Of a DNA stretch of 64,000 nucleotides, positions 46,431 to 58,451 are shown piece after piece (position 1 is the stretch's first letter; each line of letters starts with the position of its first letter). The notes under the pieces were generated by a model. It did not search any database, was not told where the DNA came from, and saw only the letters and a list, made by a program, of their open reading frames with translations. This DNA comes from Mixophyes australis. Its lineage: Eukaryota; Chordata; Amphibia; Anura; Limnodynastidae. Position numbers and translations under genes: made by a program. The stretch lies in NCBI GenBank assembly GCA_036250195.1, contig JAVHZZ010000006.1:161627224-161691223 (forward strand). Direction: 5' to 3'.

Positions 46431-47977
46431 CGCACAATAAAAGAAAAAAAATGGCACTAATAGAGGAAATTAAATATCAGTTTATTATTACCAAATCAAT
46501 GTTTTAACCATACAACAGTTTACATATACATCTTGCTCAGGAAAGTGAACGGATCATACTAAATTAGTGCTTTTGAAAGAACAGTACAACAAGAGGGGAA
46601 TTCAAAAAACCTGTGTGATTGCCTTTGCCTCAAGAGTTCAGATTCTTGGCAGCTATCAAAATGTACCAGGAAAATGTTGCAACTCAAGAGTATCAATGAA
46701 CTAAACCAAGGAAATGCTCATTTTCATCTCAGGTGGTAATACCAATAAAATATATTAAGAAAAGCAATCAAGCCTACTATGGGGTTCTTATAAAATGCCA
46801 AATTATACACCTCTACAAAGTATTTTCTTTGCTGTATCAATAACAAATCCAAGCTCACTAAGTAGGAAAGCTGACAGACAAAATAGAATTAGAACGTAGA
46901 GCCAGAGGCAACAATGAATTGTGATTTCTTTATACATTCTGCTAGTACGTAATGTTCCATTGATCCACTTAAGAGAGGGTTGTCCTGCAATCACACAAGT
47001 ATAGCAAAACAGTAAGGAACACTATAGGCAGGACTCCTTAGCACAAAGCTTGAGCATTGATTTGTTGGTGTTAATAATTGCGTTCTTGCTAGAACATGCA
47101 CACTTTTTTTTTTAATTGTCTTTCTCTCAGTGTCCATAAAATTCTGCTAGTTTATGTATTGACAAGGAGCATAGAAATGGAGCAAATGATCGGTTCTAAT
47201 TGGAGAAGCGTTCCCAACAAGCACTACCTCTCAGAGAGTCGTACTCATTAAATACGATCTTGATTTGCTCTGCTTCTAGTGAAACAAATGTATTTCATCA
47301 ACTGCTACTCTGCAGCATCAAATGAAATAAACATAAGCCATTTCCTCTCTAGCATATCTTCAACAATAATTAAAAGCTACTTTGAGACCAACAGCCAGCC
47401 GGGCACTGACAATTATGGGCCTGTAAGCTCCATGCAGCGATTAACCCTTTAATAGCTCACTGGTCATTGGGCATGTTACTTGTAGGGACTTACAAAAGTC
47501 TTGGTTATTATTGTTAGAATGACAGATATAAGTACTTATCAATTATTCAGCCTACCAACTCACATAATACCTCCTATGCTGCATATGATGTTACTAGTTC
47601 CTAGAGAATTAATAGGATATAAATAGTTTACTCCATTCTATGTAGAAAGCAGGTGAACTTTCTCAGAGCAGACTACTATTTGTATTCAAATATGCTTCAG
47701 ACATATACATTGTGATAAGAATTTATGTCTTATGTAAATCAGAGAAGGCCCAATATTTGTAGACGGCTTCTTTACGCAAGAAGGCAGCGATAATAGTTAG
47801 CAAGCTTTGTTTGCTATAAATGACTATACTCACAGCATAACTGGCTTTAGAATCCTGATATGTGGCTTATTTACATGTGCAGAAACTTGTGGTTTATGAA
47901 TACACGTTAAGTAATAGTAAATAGTACATGCGTATGTAACGCTAAATCTGTATTTTTAAACTCATTAAACTCATTAG
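46431..47977. other. Non-coding stretch, nothing recognised
   Basis: No gene or repeat boundary supported between the SINE and the DIRS element. Confidence 0.35.
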
Positions 47978-47978
47978 T

Positions 47979-48140
47979 AAGGAAATTGAGAATTATACTC
48001 ACCGTTAATTTCACTTTCTTGACATACTCCATGGCAGCCCTTACAATGGGTTAATACCATGATCAGCTTAGTGTAGACATGAACAATTTGCAACACCTGA
48101 ACCCTATATAAGGCAGCTCCTCCTCTTCCTCAGTGTCTTT
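47979..48140. repeat. DIRS terminal repeat, 3' side of the element
   Basis: 48028-48140 is an inverted copy of 52541-52654. The outermost 50 bases (47981-48035, GGAAATTGAGAATTATACTC and on) are not found at the other end. They are present inverted in the internal complementary region, which is typical of the asymmetrical outer edges of DIRS termini. Confidence 0.85.
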
Positions 48141-48199
48141 CTTAACTTCCCAAGCCATCCTAAAACATAACTATTAGAACAAGGGTGGGAAAATATATG

Positions 48200-48292
48200 C
48201 CATGGAGTATGTCAAGGAAAGGAAATTAACGGTGAGTATAATTCTCAATTTTCCTTTCCCAACTCTATGGCAGCCCTAACAATGGGATATAT
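48200..48292. repeat. DIRS internal complementary region (ICR)
   Basis: 48200-48255 is the inverted complement of the left terminus (47981-48035). 48250-48292 is the complement of the right terminus (52627-52668, GGAGTTGGGAAAGG). The two halves meet at a shared TTTTCCTT, so both outer edges of the element are represented side by side. In DIRS replication models this serves as the template that aligns the ends of the cDNA into a circle. Confidence 0.85.
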
Positions 48293-48399
48293 CAAAGCAG
48301 TACAATAGTCGGGAGGGCAATAAAAACCAACAGCTTAATACAGTCAAACAGAAAATTTATTTACACCGTTTGCTGGACAATCTTTCTCCCAAACTGTGT

Positions 48400-49364
48400 C
48401 TCCGAGAGGCTGAAACGTCAAGCAGATAATGCGTAGAAAAAGTGTGCATCGACAACCATCCAGCTGCCTTACAGATGTCGGTTGCAGATGCCTGGGTTCT
48501 ATGCTACCGCCCTAGTTGAATGTGCCTTCAGTATATTAGGTAGGGCCCTTTTTCCCTGTATGCCTGTGCAATCACTTCTCTAATCCACTTCACCAATGTG
48601 GGTTTGGATGGGGCATGTCCTTTGCGAGGACCTTCAGTAAGTACAAATAGTTGCTTTGTCTTTCTAACATTTTCTGTCTTGACAATGAAGTTAGATATGG
48701 CTCTCACCACATCTAGAGTATGGAGTTGTCTCTCCTCACTATTCGTGGGATGAGGGTAGAGAGACGGTAGTACCAATTCTTCATTGATGTGGAAGGAAGA
48801 GACAACCTTGGGTAGATACTCCGGGTTCATCCTCAAAATCCTCAAAATCACTTTATTTTCGTAAATGTTCAGGAAGGGTTCCTCACACTATAACGCATGT
48901 GTGTCCCCTATCTGACAGGTCGAAGTGATTGCCACTAGAAAAAGCACTTTCCAAGTGAGTCATCTGAGAGAAATATCCTGCAATGGCTCAAAGGGGTCCG
49001 CAATTAAGGCATCCAGGACAATATTAAGGTCCCAAGGGGCTAATAATGGTTTCACTCTTGGTCGTAACCTCTTCAGTGTCTGAAAGAATTGGAAGACAAG
49101 ATCTTGAGATGACAGCTTGGTATCAAGAAGAATGTTAAGAGCAGTTATTTGCACCTTTAATGTAGGTGATGCTAGTCCTTTAACGAAACCATCTTTCAGA
49201 AACTCTAATACATCTGGAACACTGGCGGACATGGGATTCTTTACCATGTTCCCCGTCCAACAAATTAATTTTCTCCAAATTCTGTAATAAATCATAGAGG
49301 AATTATTTTTCCTTGCCTGAATTAGAATGTCTATTACCTCGTCTGAAACACCCTTGAATTTCAA
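48400..49364 (-). pseudogene. DIRS tyrosine recombinase, broken
   Basis: The minus strand shows the DIRS recombinase in order: an N-terminal helical part (49364-48960, with KVQITALNILLD and DPFEPLQDIS), then a catalytic domain. The catalytic domain includes a LVAITS block, a GPRKGHAPSKP block, a downstream AHSTR block matching the HxxR box, and the C-terminal HTFSTHYLLD with the presumed nucleophilic Tyr near 48440. Damage: in-frame TGA at 48960-48962, TAG at 48888-48890, TGA ending the next segment at 48528, and a frame change near 48505. The first catalytic Arg expected after the LVAITS block is replaced by Gln. The first segment ends the RT frame with a TTGA overlap, but the true start may lie further upstream. 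It would integrate circular cDNA in an active element. Confidence 0.8.
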
Positions 49365-51259
49365 TAGTCGCCGCTCAGTCTACATGTCATCAAACAAAGG
49401 GAGTCCGGATTTGGATGCAGAACCGGACCCTGATGTATGAGATCTGGTCTGATCAGCAATGGCCATGGATGTTCCAGCAGCATCCTCCGCGCTACCACGA
49501 ACCAAAGGTGAAGCAACCACAGCAGGAGGACTGCTATCACCTCCACCTTTTCCTTCCTTATTTTCCTGAGTACTTGAGGGATGACTGGAAAGGGAGGAAA
49601 CACGTACCCTAGTTTGAAGCTACACTGCATTGACAGGGCATCTATCCCTAGTGCCTTGTTGTCTCTGTGACGGGAGTAGAAGAGGGGTACCTTGGTATTG
49701 CTCCCTGTCGCCATCAGGTCTATTTCTGGCATCCCAAACTTGTGTCGTATGAGCTGAAAGACCTCTTCGTGCAACTCTCCTGGATGGACTTGGTGTCTGC
49801 TTAAATAGTCCGCCACCATGTTGTCTTTGCCTGCCATGTGAAGAGCTGAGAGAGATTTCAGATTTGTCTCTGCCCATGCCATTAGTGTGGTTATTTCGGC
49901 TAGCATTGCTCTGCTCTTGGTACCACCCGGCTTGTTTATAAAGGCTACTACCGTCCTGTTGTCGGAGAATACTCGCAGATGTTTGGCTTGTAGATAGGAC
50001 TGGAAGCACTAGACTGCCTGCCAGACCATTTTCATCTCCAAGATATTCCCCTGGAGAAGTATCTCTTCATCCCGCCACGTGCCCTGCGTGACTATACCTT
50101 GCATGTGAGCACCCCAGCCTATTGAACTGGCGTCTGTGGTATGAACACACCAGTCTGGTATCGAGAGAGACACACCTTGCTTTCTCAAGCCTTGGAGCTG
50201 CCACCAATTCAGGGACTGTCTTGCCGACCTTGAGAGGTTGATTTTGGAATCTAGAGACCCCACTGTACGATCCCATTCTATATAGAGGTTTGATTGAAGA
50301 TCTCTCGTATGCCATCTTGCCCAAGGAAGGATTCCTATTATTGTGGAAAACATTCCTAGAAGGCGAAGACACACTTGTGCTGAAATTTGATGTTGAATCA
50401 GGACTTGGTGCGACAGTGACTGGATTTTGTCCAATCTTTCCTGAGAGAGACAGACCATATCCATTCTTGTATTTATTTGCACTCCTAGAAACACTAGCTG
50501 TTGAGAGGGTACCAGATGGATTTTTGATACATTGATTAACCAACTGTGCTGTTGCAGGAACCGGATTACCTGGGATGTAACCTCTAAGGACGCTTCCTCT
50601 GACTTTGACGAAATCAGGATATCGGCCAGATACAGCCACAAAGCTACCTCTCTCCCTGAGCGTTGCTATGAAAACTATAAGGACTATGGTAAATTTTCTT
50701 GGAGACGTGGAAAGGCCAAACGGAAGACAAGTAAATTGGAAGTGGCCTCCTTGAATGCAGAACCTCAGGAACTGCTGGTGGTGGATCATGATCGGAACAT
50801 GAAATATGCATCCTTTAAGTCTATTGCCATCAGATAATCTCCCGTTTCTACTGCCTTGAGGATTGAGTTGATAGACTCCATTCGAAAGTGTTTTGCTTGG
50901 ACATAGCAATTGAGGGCTCGTAAATCTAGTGTCGTTCTGAAGACACCTAATGCTTTCTGGACGAGGAACAGCTTTGAATAGAACCCCATGTTTTCCTGAT
51001 TTGTCGGCACCGCCACAATAGCTTTTGTTTTCACCAGGTCTTTTAGGCTTTGCTCTAATGCTTGCTGTTCTAAGGAAGATGTGGAACTTCTTAACTGGAC
51101 AAATATGTTTCCTTTTGGCAGGTATGAAATTCTATGGCATATCCCCTGGTGACTATCTCCTGGACCCATTTGTCTTGTGTGGTCTGCTTCCAAATTTCTG
51201 CAAAGAGTGATATCCTGCCCCCCACTGTAGTTAGTGGAGACTGGAATGCCAATAGTCAT
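49361..51259 (-). pseudogene. DIRS reverse transcriptase / RNase H, broken
   Basis: From the 5' side: an N-terminal RT stretch with GFYSKLFLVQKALGVFRTTL and DLRALNCYV, then DLKDAY near 50815; CLPFGLSTSPRKFT near 50720; the active-site box, here YLADILI (about 50611-50632) where YxDD is expected; FLGVQINT; an RNase H part with VFSDNRTVVAF, ALHMAGKDNMVADYLSR; and a C-terminal DIRS-type domain including VPLFYSRHRDNKALGIDAL. The frame shifts near 50800 and returns near 50650, and a TAG interrupts at 50009-50011. The substitution of the first Asp of the YxDD box removes a metal-binding residue, so the polymerase would be inactive even without the shifts. ORF1 ends with a 4-base overlap at 51256-51259. 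Confidence 0.85.
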
Positions 51260-52040
51260 TGGGTCCTTTTCTGTCCTTGTTTCCCCCTTTTTGACCTGAA
51301 GGGCCGAAAAGACTGTCTTGCCATATTATCTTGGTGTCTGGAATACTGTCTCCCAGGCCTATAGGCACGGGCTTCTTTAAACTGTTTCCTTGAAGAATAA
51401 GTGAGGAAACGTCTCCCCTTTCTGTCTTGTAGTAGACGATTAACACTACCACTTGCTAGCCTCTGCATCAGATTATCCAGTTTCTCCCCAAACAAGAAAT
51501 TACCTTCATATGGAAGCTTTGTCAGACGGCTTTTGGATTGGTGATCTGCCACCCATGGGCGTAACCAAAGCGCCCTTCTTGCTACAATTGCCGAGGCCAT
51601 GCTTTTGGAAGAGAACACTGTCGGTTCCTCAATGCCTAGAGATTTGTTAATATTCTTGAGTATAACATTTACGGTATCCAAATTAAACATTCTGGAATCC
51701 TCTTTCCCATCGGCCTCACTATCTGACCCGGAATCCCACTCCTGAAGGGAACTGAATGTTTCAGAGGATGGTCCTGGTGTCACGTCCTGCATCTTTTCTT
51801 CCATTGGAATCCTGCTCTTCTTTGCCCCCTGCTCTGGGGCCTGAAAATCCTGCATCACCTTCACCATCCACGAAAAGAACTGTTTAAATTGTTCTGGGGG
51901 GTCAGGCTCTTCTATTGTTTGAGGGGTACATGACACACATAACGGGTCAATGCAATCTTTCGGCAATCAGCCATCACAAGCTGCACACACCCGATTCCTA
52001 ACTTTTCATTTTCTTTTTCCCTGCACAAGCTCCACAGAGG
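51256..52040 (-). pseudogene. DIRS ORF1 (gag-like), interrupted near its start
   Basis: The main open part (51966-51256, 236 residues) is acidic in its first third (SLQEWDSGSDSEADGKEDS). It then carries the conserved DIRS ORF1 stretch ARRALWLRPWVADHQSKSR and LPYEGNFLFGEKLD, and ends in a basic Arg/Lys-rich tail that may bind nucleic acid. Upstream in the same frame lie cysteine pairs (VCAACDG ... CVSC, spanning 52000-51920) broken by a TGA just before 51966 and another TGA near 52012. The N-terminus therefore probably included a zinc-binding segment that is now disrupted. The function of DIRS ORF1 is thought to be gag-like. Confidence 0.75.
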
Positions 52041-52540
52041 TACTGTGAAACAATAGAACAAAAAAGTTCTAAGTAAGCTATTCTAAGTACACAAACACCC
52101 ACTCTAAGGGCTTACTTTGGGGTGTCCTTCAGCTTTTTTGAGGTGGGCTCCTGGTCCATAGTGCACTGTATCCAGATAGCTGCTATGTCCTGCAGAATAC
52201 ATCCACCTATAGCCAACAATGAGCCTCATATAATGGGCGTCAGTTGCTTAAGACAGGTGCCTGCCCTGACATCAAAGTGTGTCCATAGCAGGTAACAATT
52301 TCCACCTGTCTGGCTCCAGATGCCCTAGGCAGAGCTCCACGACCTCCAAACAGCCCATGCTGCAGGGAAACGGTCTGGTCCCGGCACAGATCCCGCTGAA
52401 CTGTGAGTCAGTCAGCCTTATGAGGAAGCCAGAAACCTCAGGTAAGCCCTCTCAGAAAAAATAAAACAATAAAAACGATATAACAAAACAAAAACGCTAC
52501 TCTACACTACCCTGTCATACACATGCTGAGACAGGAAGAA

Positions 52541-52668
52541 AAGACACTAAGGAAGAGGAGGAGCTGCCTTATATAGGGTTCAGGTGGGGCGAATACTTTC
52601 TGTCTACACTAAGATGATCAGGGTATTAACCCATTATAAGTGCTGCCATGGAGTTGGGAAAGGAAAAA
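52541..52668. repeat. DIRS terminal repeat, 5' side of the element
   Basis: Inverted copy of 48028-48140. It includes CCTTATATAGGGTTCAGG, a TATA-like motif that may belong to the promoter of the minus-strand element. The outer edge GAGTTGGGAAAGGAAAA is complemented in the internal region at 48250. Confidence 0.85.
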
Positions 52669-53890
52669 CATTTTACAGAATATTACATTGACAGATGCAC
52701 ATAAAACCTTTCATAGGAATGTTTACCCATAATAACATATGTAAATATTTTACAACGTGCATGTTTACAACATTTTTATGTACACGTGAAAGGGTCTAAA
52801 TTTGGCTTAATCATGTTTCTCCGGCCTTTTGAACATGCGTATGATTATTATGCAATTAGTTTACCTTTTTCTTGGAAACAAACAAATATTTTCATCCGAT
52901 ATCAATCCTTCATGTGCAGAAAGACTGCCTTCATTGCCTAAGCACCTAGTGCCACTCTGCCCACTGGGCACTGTCAGATTTCCAGCAGGGCAAGAATGTG
53001 AATACATTCAGGTTTTTAATAATAAGTGTATCACTGATACACTGTACGTGTAGTCTAGTGTGCAGTGACTCCAGGATAAAACAATTCCAGCATGGCCTGA
53101 AGATACACAGCAAATTATTGCAGATCCTGAAAACATGAGCTCAATTAAACAGTCTATTTTTATAAGTAGGCTATCAAATCAGTATAACTAATCATAGTTG
53201 TACTATTAAATATTTACATACAACGGGTGGAGGGTTCATATAAAAGCCTTCAAAGAGTATATTACAATAAAAATTGAACATCGGCAGAACATAAAATCCA
53301 CTTGGACTTGGTACAAATATCTTGCACTCTAACAGGGTCATGTGACATAGGCCACCTACTTAACTACCAAAATAAAAAGAAACACTTGCACATGAGGGAT
53401 AGAAAGTATACGACAAAAAAGGTCCTTCCATACACATATGGTCTCTCAGTTAATGTGCATGCGTTACCTAGAAGATACAGTGAAAGCAGCTGAGTTGTGC
53501 GCAGAACCAATATCCATGAGAATGCAGCCTATCAAGTTACTTTGTGTCTCATTGATCTCACTAGTTTCTACTGAATGGATAAGCTAACTATTGTCTTTCT
53601 GTGGACAAGGAAAACACTGCTTGAAAAGTCCTATGCAGCAGTCAGCAGGTTTAGGATCTGTTGAATCCCTCGTGTGACAGCTGCTGGAGAAATAACATTG
53701 ACTTCTATGTGTACTTTGTGAGCGGGGGGTTTTCCTGCTGACCTTAAGCATTGCTTACAGCTTTTTAACAGCTGTCTGAGAAGAAAATTTGCCCAAAACC
53801 TTTATGTATAACATTGTAGATAAAAACCATTCATTTCCATAGAATAGCATCATAAAAAAATACTAGATTAGAAAAGGTGTCAGAATAACC
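52669..53890. other. Non-coding stretch, nothing recognised
   Basis: No supported gene or repeat boundary to the right of the DIRS element. Confidence 0.35.
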
Positions 53891-53894
53891 TCTC

Positions 53895-54240
53895 ATGTTA
53901 TAACACAGACGGGCGAGACATTTGGTGTACGCTTTGCAGCTTGGTGAAGACTGCTAAAGTTATTGATGTTTCACAGGAAACAGTGGCTAGAATAATGCTG
54001 GAATGGAAGCCTGAAGAAAAGACACCATTAACTAGGAGCGAAAGCGAAAATGGATGAAAGAAATTCTGGAGCTGGGCCCGAGATAGCATTTTCCACTATC
54101 ATTAAGAAAACATCAACTGATGGAATTGCTCATAAAAATATGGTGTCACAACTGTCCAATAGATTTCCAGACACTTGTAGAATCTGTACTAAAGCACATT
54201 ACAGCATCTGGTGAATAAGCTATTAAAGGCACTGTTTATT
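53895..54240 (+). pseudogene. Possible internally deleted Tc1-like transposase remnant
   Basis: The plus strand carries, in shifting frames, a helix-turn-helix-like piece (KVIDVSQETVARIMLEWK, about 53958-54011). Further along is FQTLVESVLKHITASG (about 54166-54213), resembling the C-terminal FxxLVESMPRRxEA... end of Tc1-like transposases. The catalytic DDE core is missing between them. No terminal inverted repeats were identified. The resemblance is by eye only. Confidence 0.35.
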
Positions 54241-54244
54241 TTGG

Positions 54245-57200
54245 GAGTTAAAAAAAAAAAGATTTGGACTGATATATTTATACATTACTTAAAAAAATAA
54301 ATAAAGCTTTTGGGGCTCAACATTTCCTTAACACGTCACAAATAAAACAAATTGATTGCATATAAAGGCTACATTGAATCAATTACAAATAAATATGGTT
54401 CCCCTATTATTCTTAACTAGATGGCATGATTTGTGTCATTATACTCCACCCACCATGGCATTACACAATATACATCACCATATTGGAAGTAGGGGTGTTA
54501 TTATACAAGAAGTGTCATTAAGTCCCATCTGCTCCCAACTTCATGGAGCTACCCTCAGTATCTCCGAGAGAGGAGGTCTGAAAATTTGGCAAAGCAAGAA
54601 ATTTTGCAGGCAATAGTCCTATAGTTCTACAGTCCTTTATCTTTTCCTGAAGTATGGTTCCTGCTGTGTCATTCAATAGTCTTATCATAGGACTTTCTGA
54701 AGAGTGAGAAGCTTTGATTTGACCAGGAATATATTTCCCAACATAGTACAACAAATGTCAGCTACCCCCACTGCTCACAGCAGGCTCGGGTTTGGGAAAA
54801 GATCACAAATCGGCTAATGAAAAGTACAAGAGTGGCACTATCACGTGTTATTTTTTAAGTTATATATTAATCATTTAAATATTTATTTCCTTTTTACACA
54901 TACAGAGGCAATTGAGAACACAGAGAGCGATGGGGGAGTAGTAATAGGAGATGGAAAAAAAATCCACAGGATCAAAGGATGTTTAAAAGCTATATATTTT
55001 TGGAAATTGTATTAGTAGCTCCATAAAATTATATATAACTTCATCTCTTGCATATGTGGATCTAATTTATGATTCACACTGGATGTGCAGCATAAAAGGT
55101 CTTGGTCTTACACAAGAGTGCCTGGATAAAGTGCACCTAGGTGTGCAGAGAGGTGGAAAAATCTAAAGATGCACTTGGCAGAAGTGTAAACATCACATCA
55201 AAGTCTAACCTTCTACCATTTTACTACAATCCTTTTCATTAAAGAAATTTACATTTTTCTCCTAAAATACTGCTTGGTTCAGCCTCATGTTTAGCTTTAA
55301 TTAATCACAAGAGCGAGAAGACATTGTGTCTGTCTCTATTACATATGGCACCAATATTTTGTTTTACATTGGGTAAAGTGTGGCTAAAATTGCAATTCTC
55401 AGCAAAATTGCAAATGGGTGGGGCAAGATGTGTCCCATTAAAAGTATAGAAGGACAAATGATATCTACCAAACCCAGGTGCAAAATACAAGTCTTTGTGT
55501 GGATTGGAAATGGCTGGACGCCCCCCCCCCCTTCCCCCACTCCCACCCCACATGGCAAAAAACACACCACAAATGGAATAGGGGACCCAGTGCAGATAAA
55601 TTGGTCCACAAAACTAGGTGTACTCCATATTTTGCAAAGGGTTTTCTCACTCCACCCAACTCATCCTGTTGGGCAGCGCAAACATCAACATCCTGCTCCA
55701 CAAATCCACACACTTTGGCAGAAATCTAAGTAGACTTATGCAAATCTGCACAGCACCACCAAAGAGGGTTTTGCTCTGCACCTGCCCATTCTACGCTTTG
55801 TAATTCAGACCCAGTTGTTCCCAATTTTGCAGTTGGTGGGAATAGAACAATTTTTACCTAGACAGATGATCGGAATGCTTACAGCAACACAGCATATTTC
55901 AGGATATGTGTGTGCTGATCTTGTGAGAGGCAGTGATCTGTCCATGTCTGATTATGTTAGCGAGGGACAGTTATACTTGAACATCCGGGAGACTCACAAA
56001 TTTCAGGGAGTTCTCGTGGACTCTAGGGAGAGTAGCCATCCTCTCAGATCCTGTCTGCCTTCTTGTATGATGTGATTTGAGGGGGTTGTGTTACATAGTG
56101 GAAGGAACAGGGTACCCCAAATGTATACTAAGACTTAGGGCTCATCACATGACTATTTTGTCACAATTTTCTCAGGCAGCGTTACCTAACATTAGCAAAC
56201 CAGTCTGACAATCCTGCAGGTTCCAGGATCCTTAATTCCGGTGCTTGCCAGCCCCTGATGTTCACATAGAAGCAGCGTAAATTATTGTCATATCCCCATA
56301 GATATCCCCATAGATATTTTACTAGCTTCATTTTTTGCTACTTGGATTACTTTTACCTGAAATATTAAAGCAAAATGTGGATGGCATTAACACTGTACCA
56401 GAATGTATTTCAACCACAGTACCAGCACAGACAAAGCCCTCTCAGTGGAGTGACTAACTTCAGCTTGAACCAGTTTGTGAACAAAGGATTTAAGGGAGTG
56501 TTCTGGATCAGGCTGCAAACTCCGGAATACTGAACCCCAATCCCAAAAAGCTGAAGGAGGTCCAAGGATTTCTAGGAACCACGATCTGTCAGACACCATG
56601 CAAGCAGGTAATGAAATGTCAATCATTAATTCCTGTCAGAAGGGGAGTGCCTTCAGTGGGGACCTGTATTGCTCAATATAAGTGTGTGGAAGATAAGGAA
56701 ATGGCTTTGGGGAAAATGGAGCAGGAAGACTATATTGGGCTATGAGAAGGGGAAAAGTGTTGTGGGCTGGCACTGAGCAAGGAAGCGGGTTGGAGAAGGC
56801 ATTGATGGGTATATGTGGGGTCAGGGGTGAAGATGTGTGTAATTTAGGATGACGCCAGTGCTATGGTAATAAAATGGGTATAAGATATACTCAGGATTGG
56901 ATATGACACTGTATCAATTGGAAAGGAAAGATCTGCTATTGCTGAGTTAGAAAATAAGACCATGGTCACTGGTACAACTAGTGCAGGGGCAGCTGTTAAA
57001 GAAGACTGTACCTGAGAAGTAGATGATCATATAATTAAGCTGTGCTTGGAGCCCCTTCGGGAAGTAAGTGGAGACCCTGTTATCGCATCACTTTGAACTC
57101 TGCACTGAAGTTGGTGCTTAGTCTGAGCACTTTTACATTATCCCAGTGCTTGTGTATCTCCTATCCTTCCCTCCTGATCTCCAGCGTTCAGTCTCCCCCT

Positions 57201-57495
57201 CCCTCTGGTATACTGCCTTTCTTTTCTCTCTCTGTTGTCACTGTCCAAGGTGCTGAAATACTAACAGCGATCTGAAGGTAATAAAGAGAACCCGTTCACT
57301 GCTGTAGTAAGAGAAAGTGATCTCTGCGGAGAAATGTCTCACTGGGACAGACAATTTTCGATAGCACTATGCTAGCAAGATAAAGTTCATGCATAGCAGC
57401 AAAACTTATTTTTTTACTGCTGCAACATGCAGTGATAAGAAAAATAAAGTAATAGCCAAAATCAGATGGCTCATCTTAAATATGCCCCTAACTGC
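54245..57495. other. Mostly unrecognised non-coding DNA with a CATACTTGCC remnant
   Basis: 55975-56065 keeps family blocks ACATCCGGGAGACTCACAAA and GGACTCTAGGGAGAGTAG, but the ends are eroded. A poly-C tract lies near 55520-55532. No gene is supported. The ORFs at 55305-55803 overlap on both strands and have no motif. Confidence 0.35.
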
Positions 57496-57502
57496 AGATT
57501 AA

Positions 57503-58448
57503 GGGCCTGATTCATCAAGGCATGCAAAATGAGCATAATTTGCATTTTTATTTTTTTAAAACACACGTAATTCGGCCATATGCACATCCGTATTCACCTA
57601 CCAGTGGATTTGAAGAAACGTCTCTTTGTTGAATACGGGTGTAGGCCACCTTGCATTCTATGGCACTTGCAATATTTAGATACGTACAATACATATGTGC
57701 AATATAAAAACCCAGCAAAATGCACAGAAAGAAAAAAAAAAGTATTCAATTATTATCGCCTGTTAGTAATATAATCATTAAGAAAAAGACATTCAAAATG
57801 CTAAAAAAACACACATTTTATTTTAAAATTTATTTTCCCACCAAATACATTTAACGACATGTTCTCAATGTCTGCTGTATATAAAACTACATTTTCCAGT
57901 TGCTCCTAATTGCAAACATGTTGTGGCATGCATGCACATCTGTCAGTGCTATCACTCGGCACTCACACCTACCTGCCCTGTAGCAGGTGCAAATGACACG
58001 ATTGAAAAAGACATTAGACATGCCCAAAGTTTGAATCGGATGCCAGTGCATGCGCTTGATCTTGGCACACCCTTTCTGTACATTAACTACAGGCATACAC
58101 CCCTTCCCTCACCCGTTCCGCACAGGAAAATGTAGGCTGTCGTAAGTGTTTATTGCAATTACAAGATAGCACACAAATAACAACTTTAAATTTCAGTGTA
58201 CAAATAAGCTATCAAGTATTTGTGTGTTACATGAAAAACAGTCAGTATTTAACTTATGTGCAAAACAGAAAACTTATTTTCACCCCTTGCATTGTAACAT
58301 GGTTTTGTCCAGGAGACTTAAATAAGAAACGTCTTAATTTAAGTTCCTTAATGAATCAGTCCCTTGGTTTTTTTCTGAGCATCCACCGTGCAATGTTACG
58401 CAAAATTCGGCACATATCAGCATTTACGTTGCTTAATGAATCAGGCCC
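57503..58448. mobile_element. GGGCCTGATTCAT-family element with TAA duplication
   Basis: The left end GGGCCTGATTCATCAAGG is the complement of the right end (GCTTAATGAATCAGGCCC) with two mismatches. TAA flanks both sides (57500-57502, 58449-58451). TAA/TTA duplications and about 18-bp TIRs fit a PIF/Harbinger-like element. The interior (946 bp) has no recognisable transposase, and partial copies at 15030, 32800 and 60600 share its blocks. Confidence 0.6.
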
Positions 58449-58451
58449 TAA

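Larger units (their letters stand above)
47979..52668 (-). mobile_element. DIRS-type tyrosine-recombinase retrotransposon, near complete, decayed
   Basis: The element is about 4.7 kb and oriented on the minus strand. Its order is: terminal repeat, gag-like ORF1, RT plus RNase H, tyrosine recombinase, internal complementary region, terminal repeat. Inverted terminal repeats pair 48028-48140 with 52541-52654 (shared blocks GGCAGCTCCTCCTCTTCC, GAACCCTATATAAGG, CTTAGTGTAGACA). A complementary region at 48200-48292 lies inside the 3' side, where DIRS elements have it. DIRS elements use a tyrosine recombinase instead of an integrase and usually leave no target duplication; none is evident here. All coding blocks contain stops or shifts, so this copy is not expected to be autonomous. 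Confidence 0.9.
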
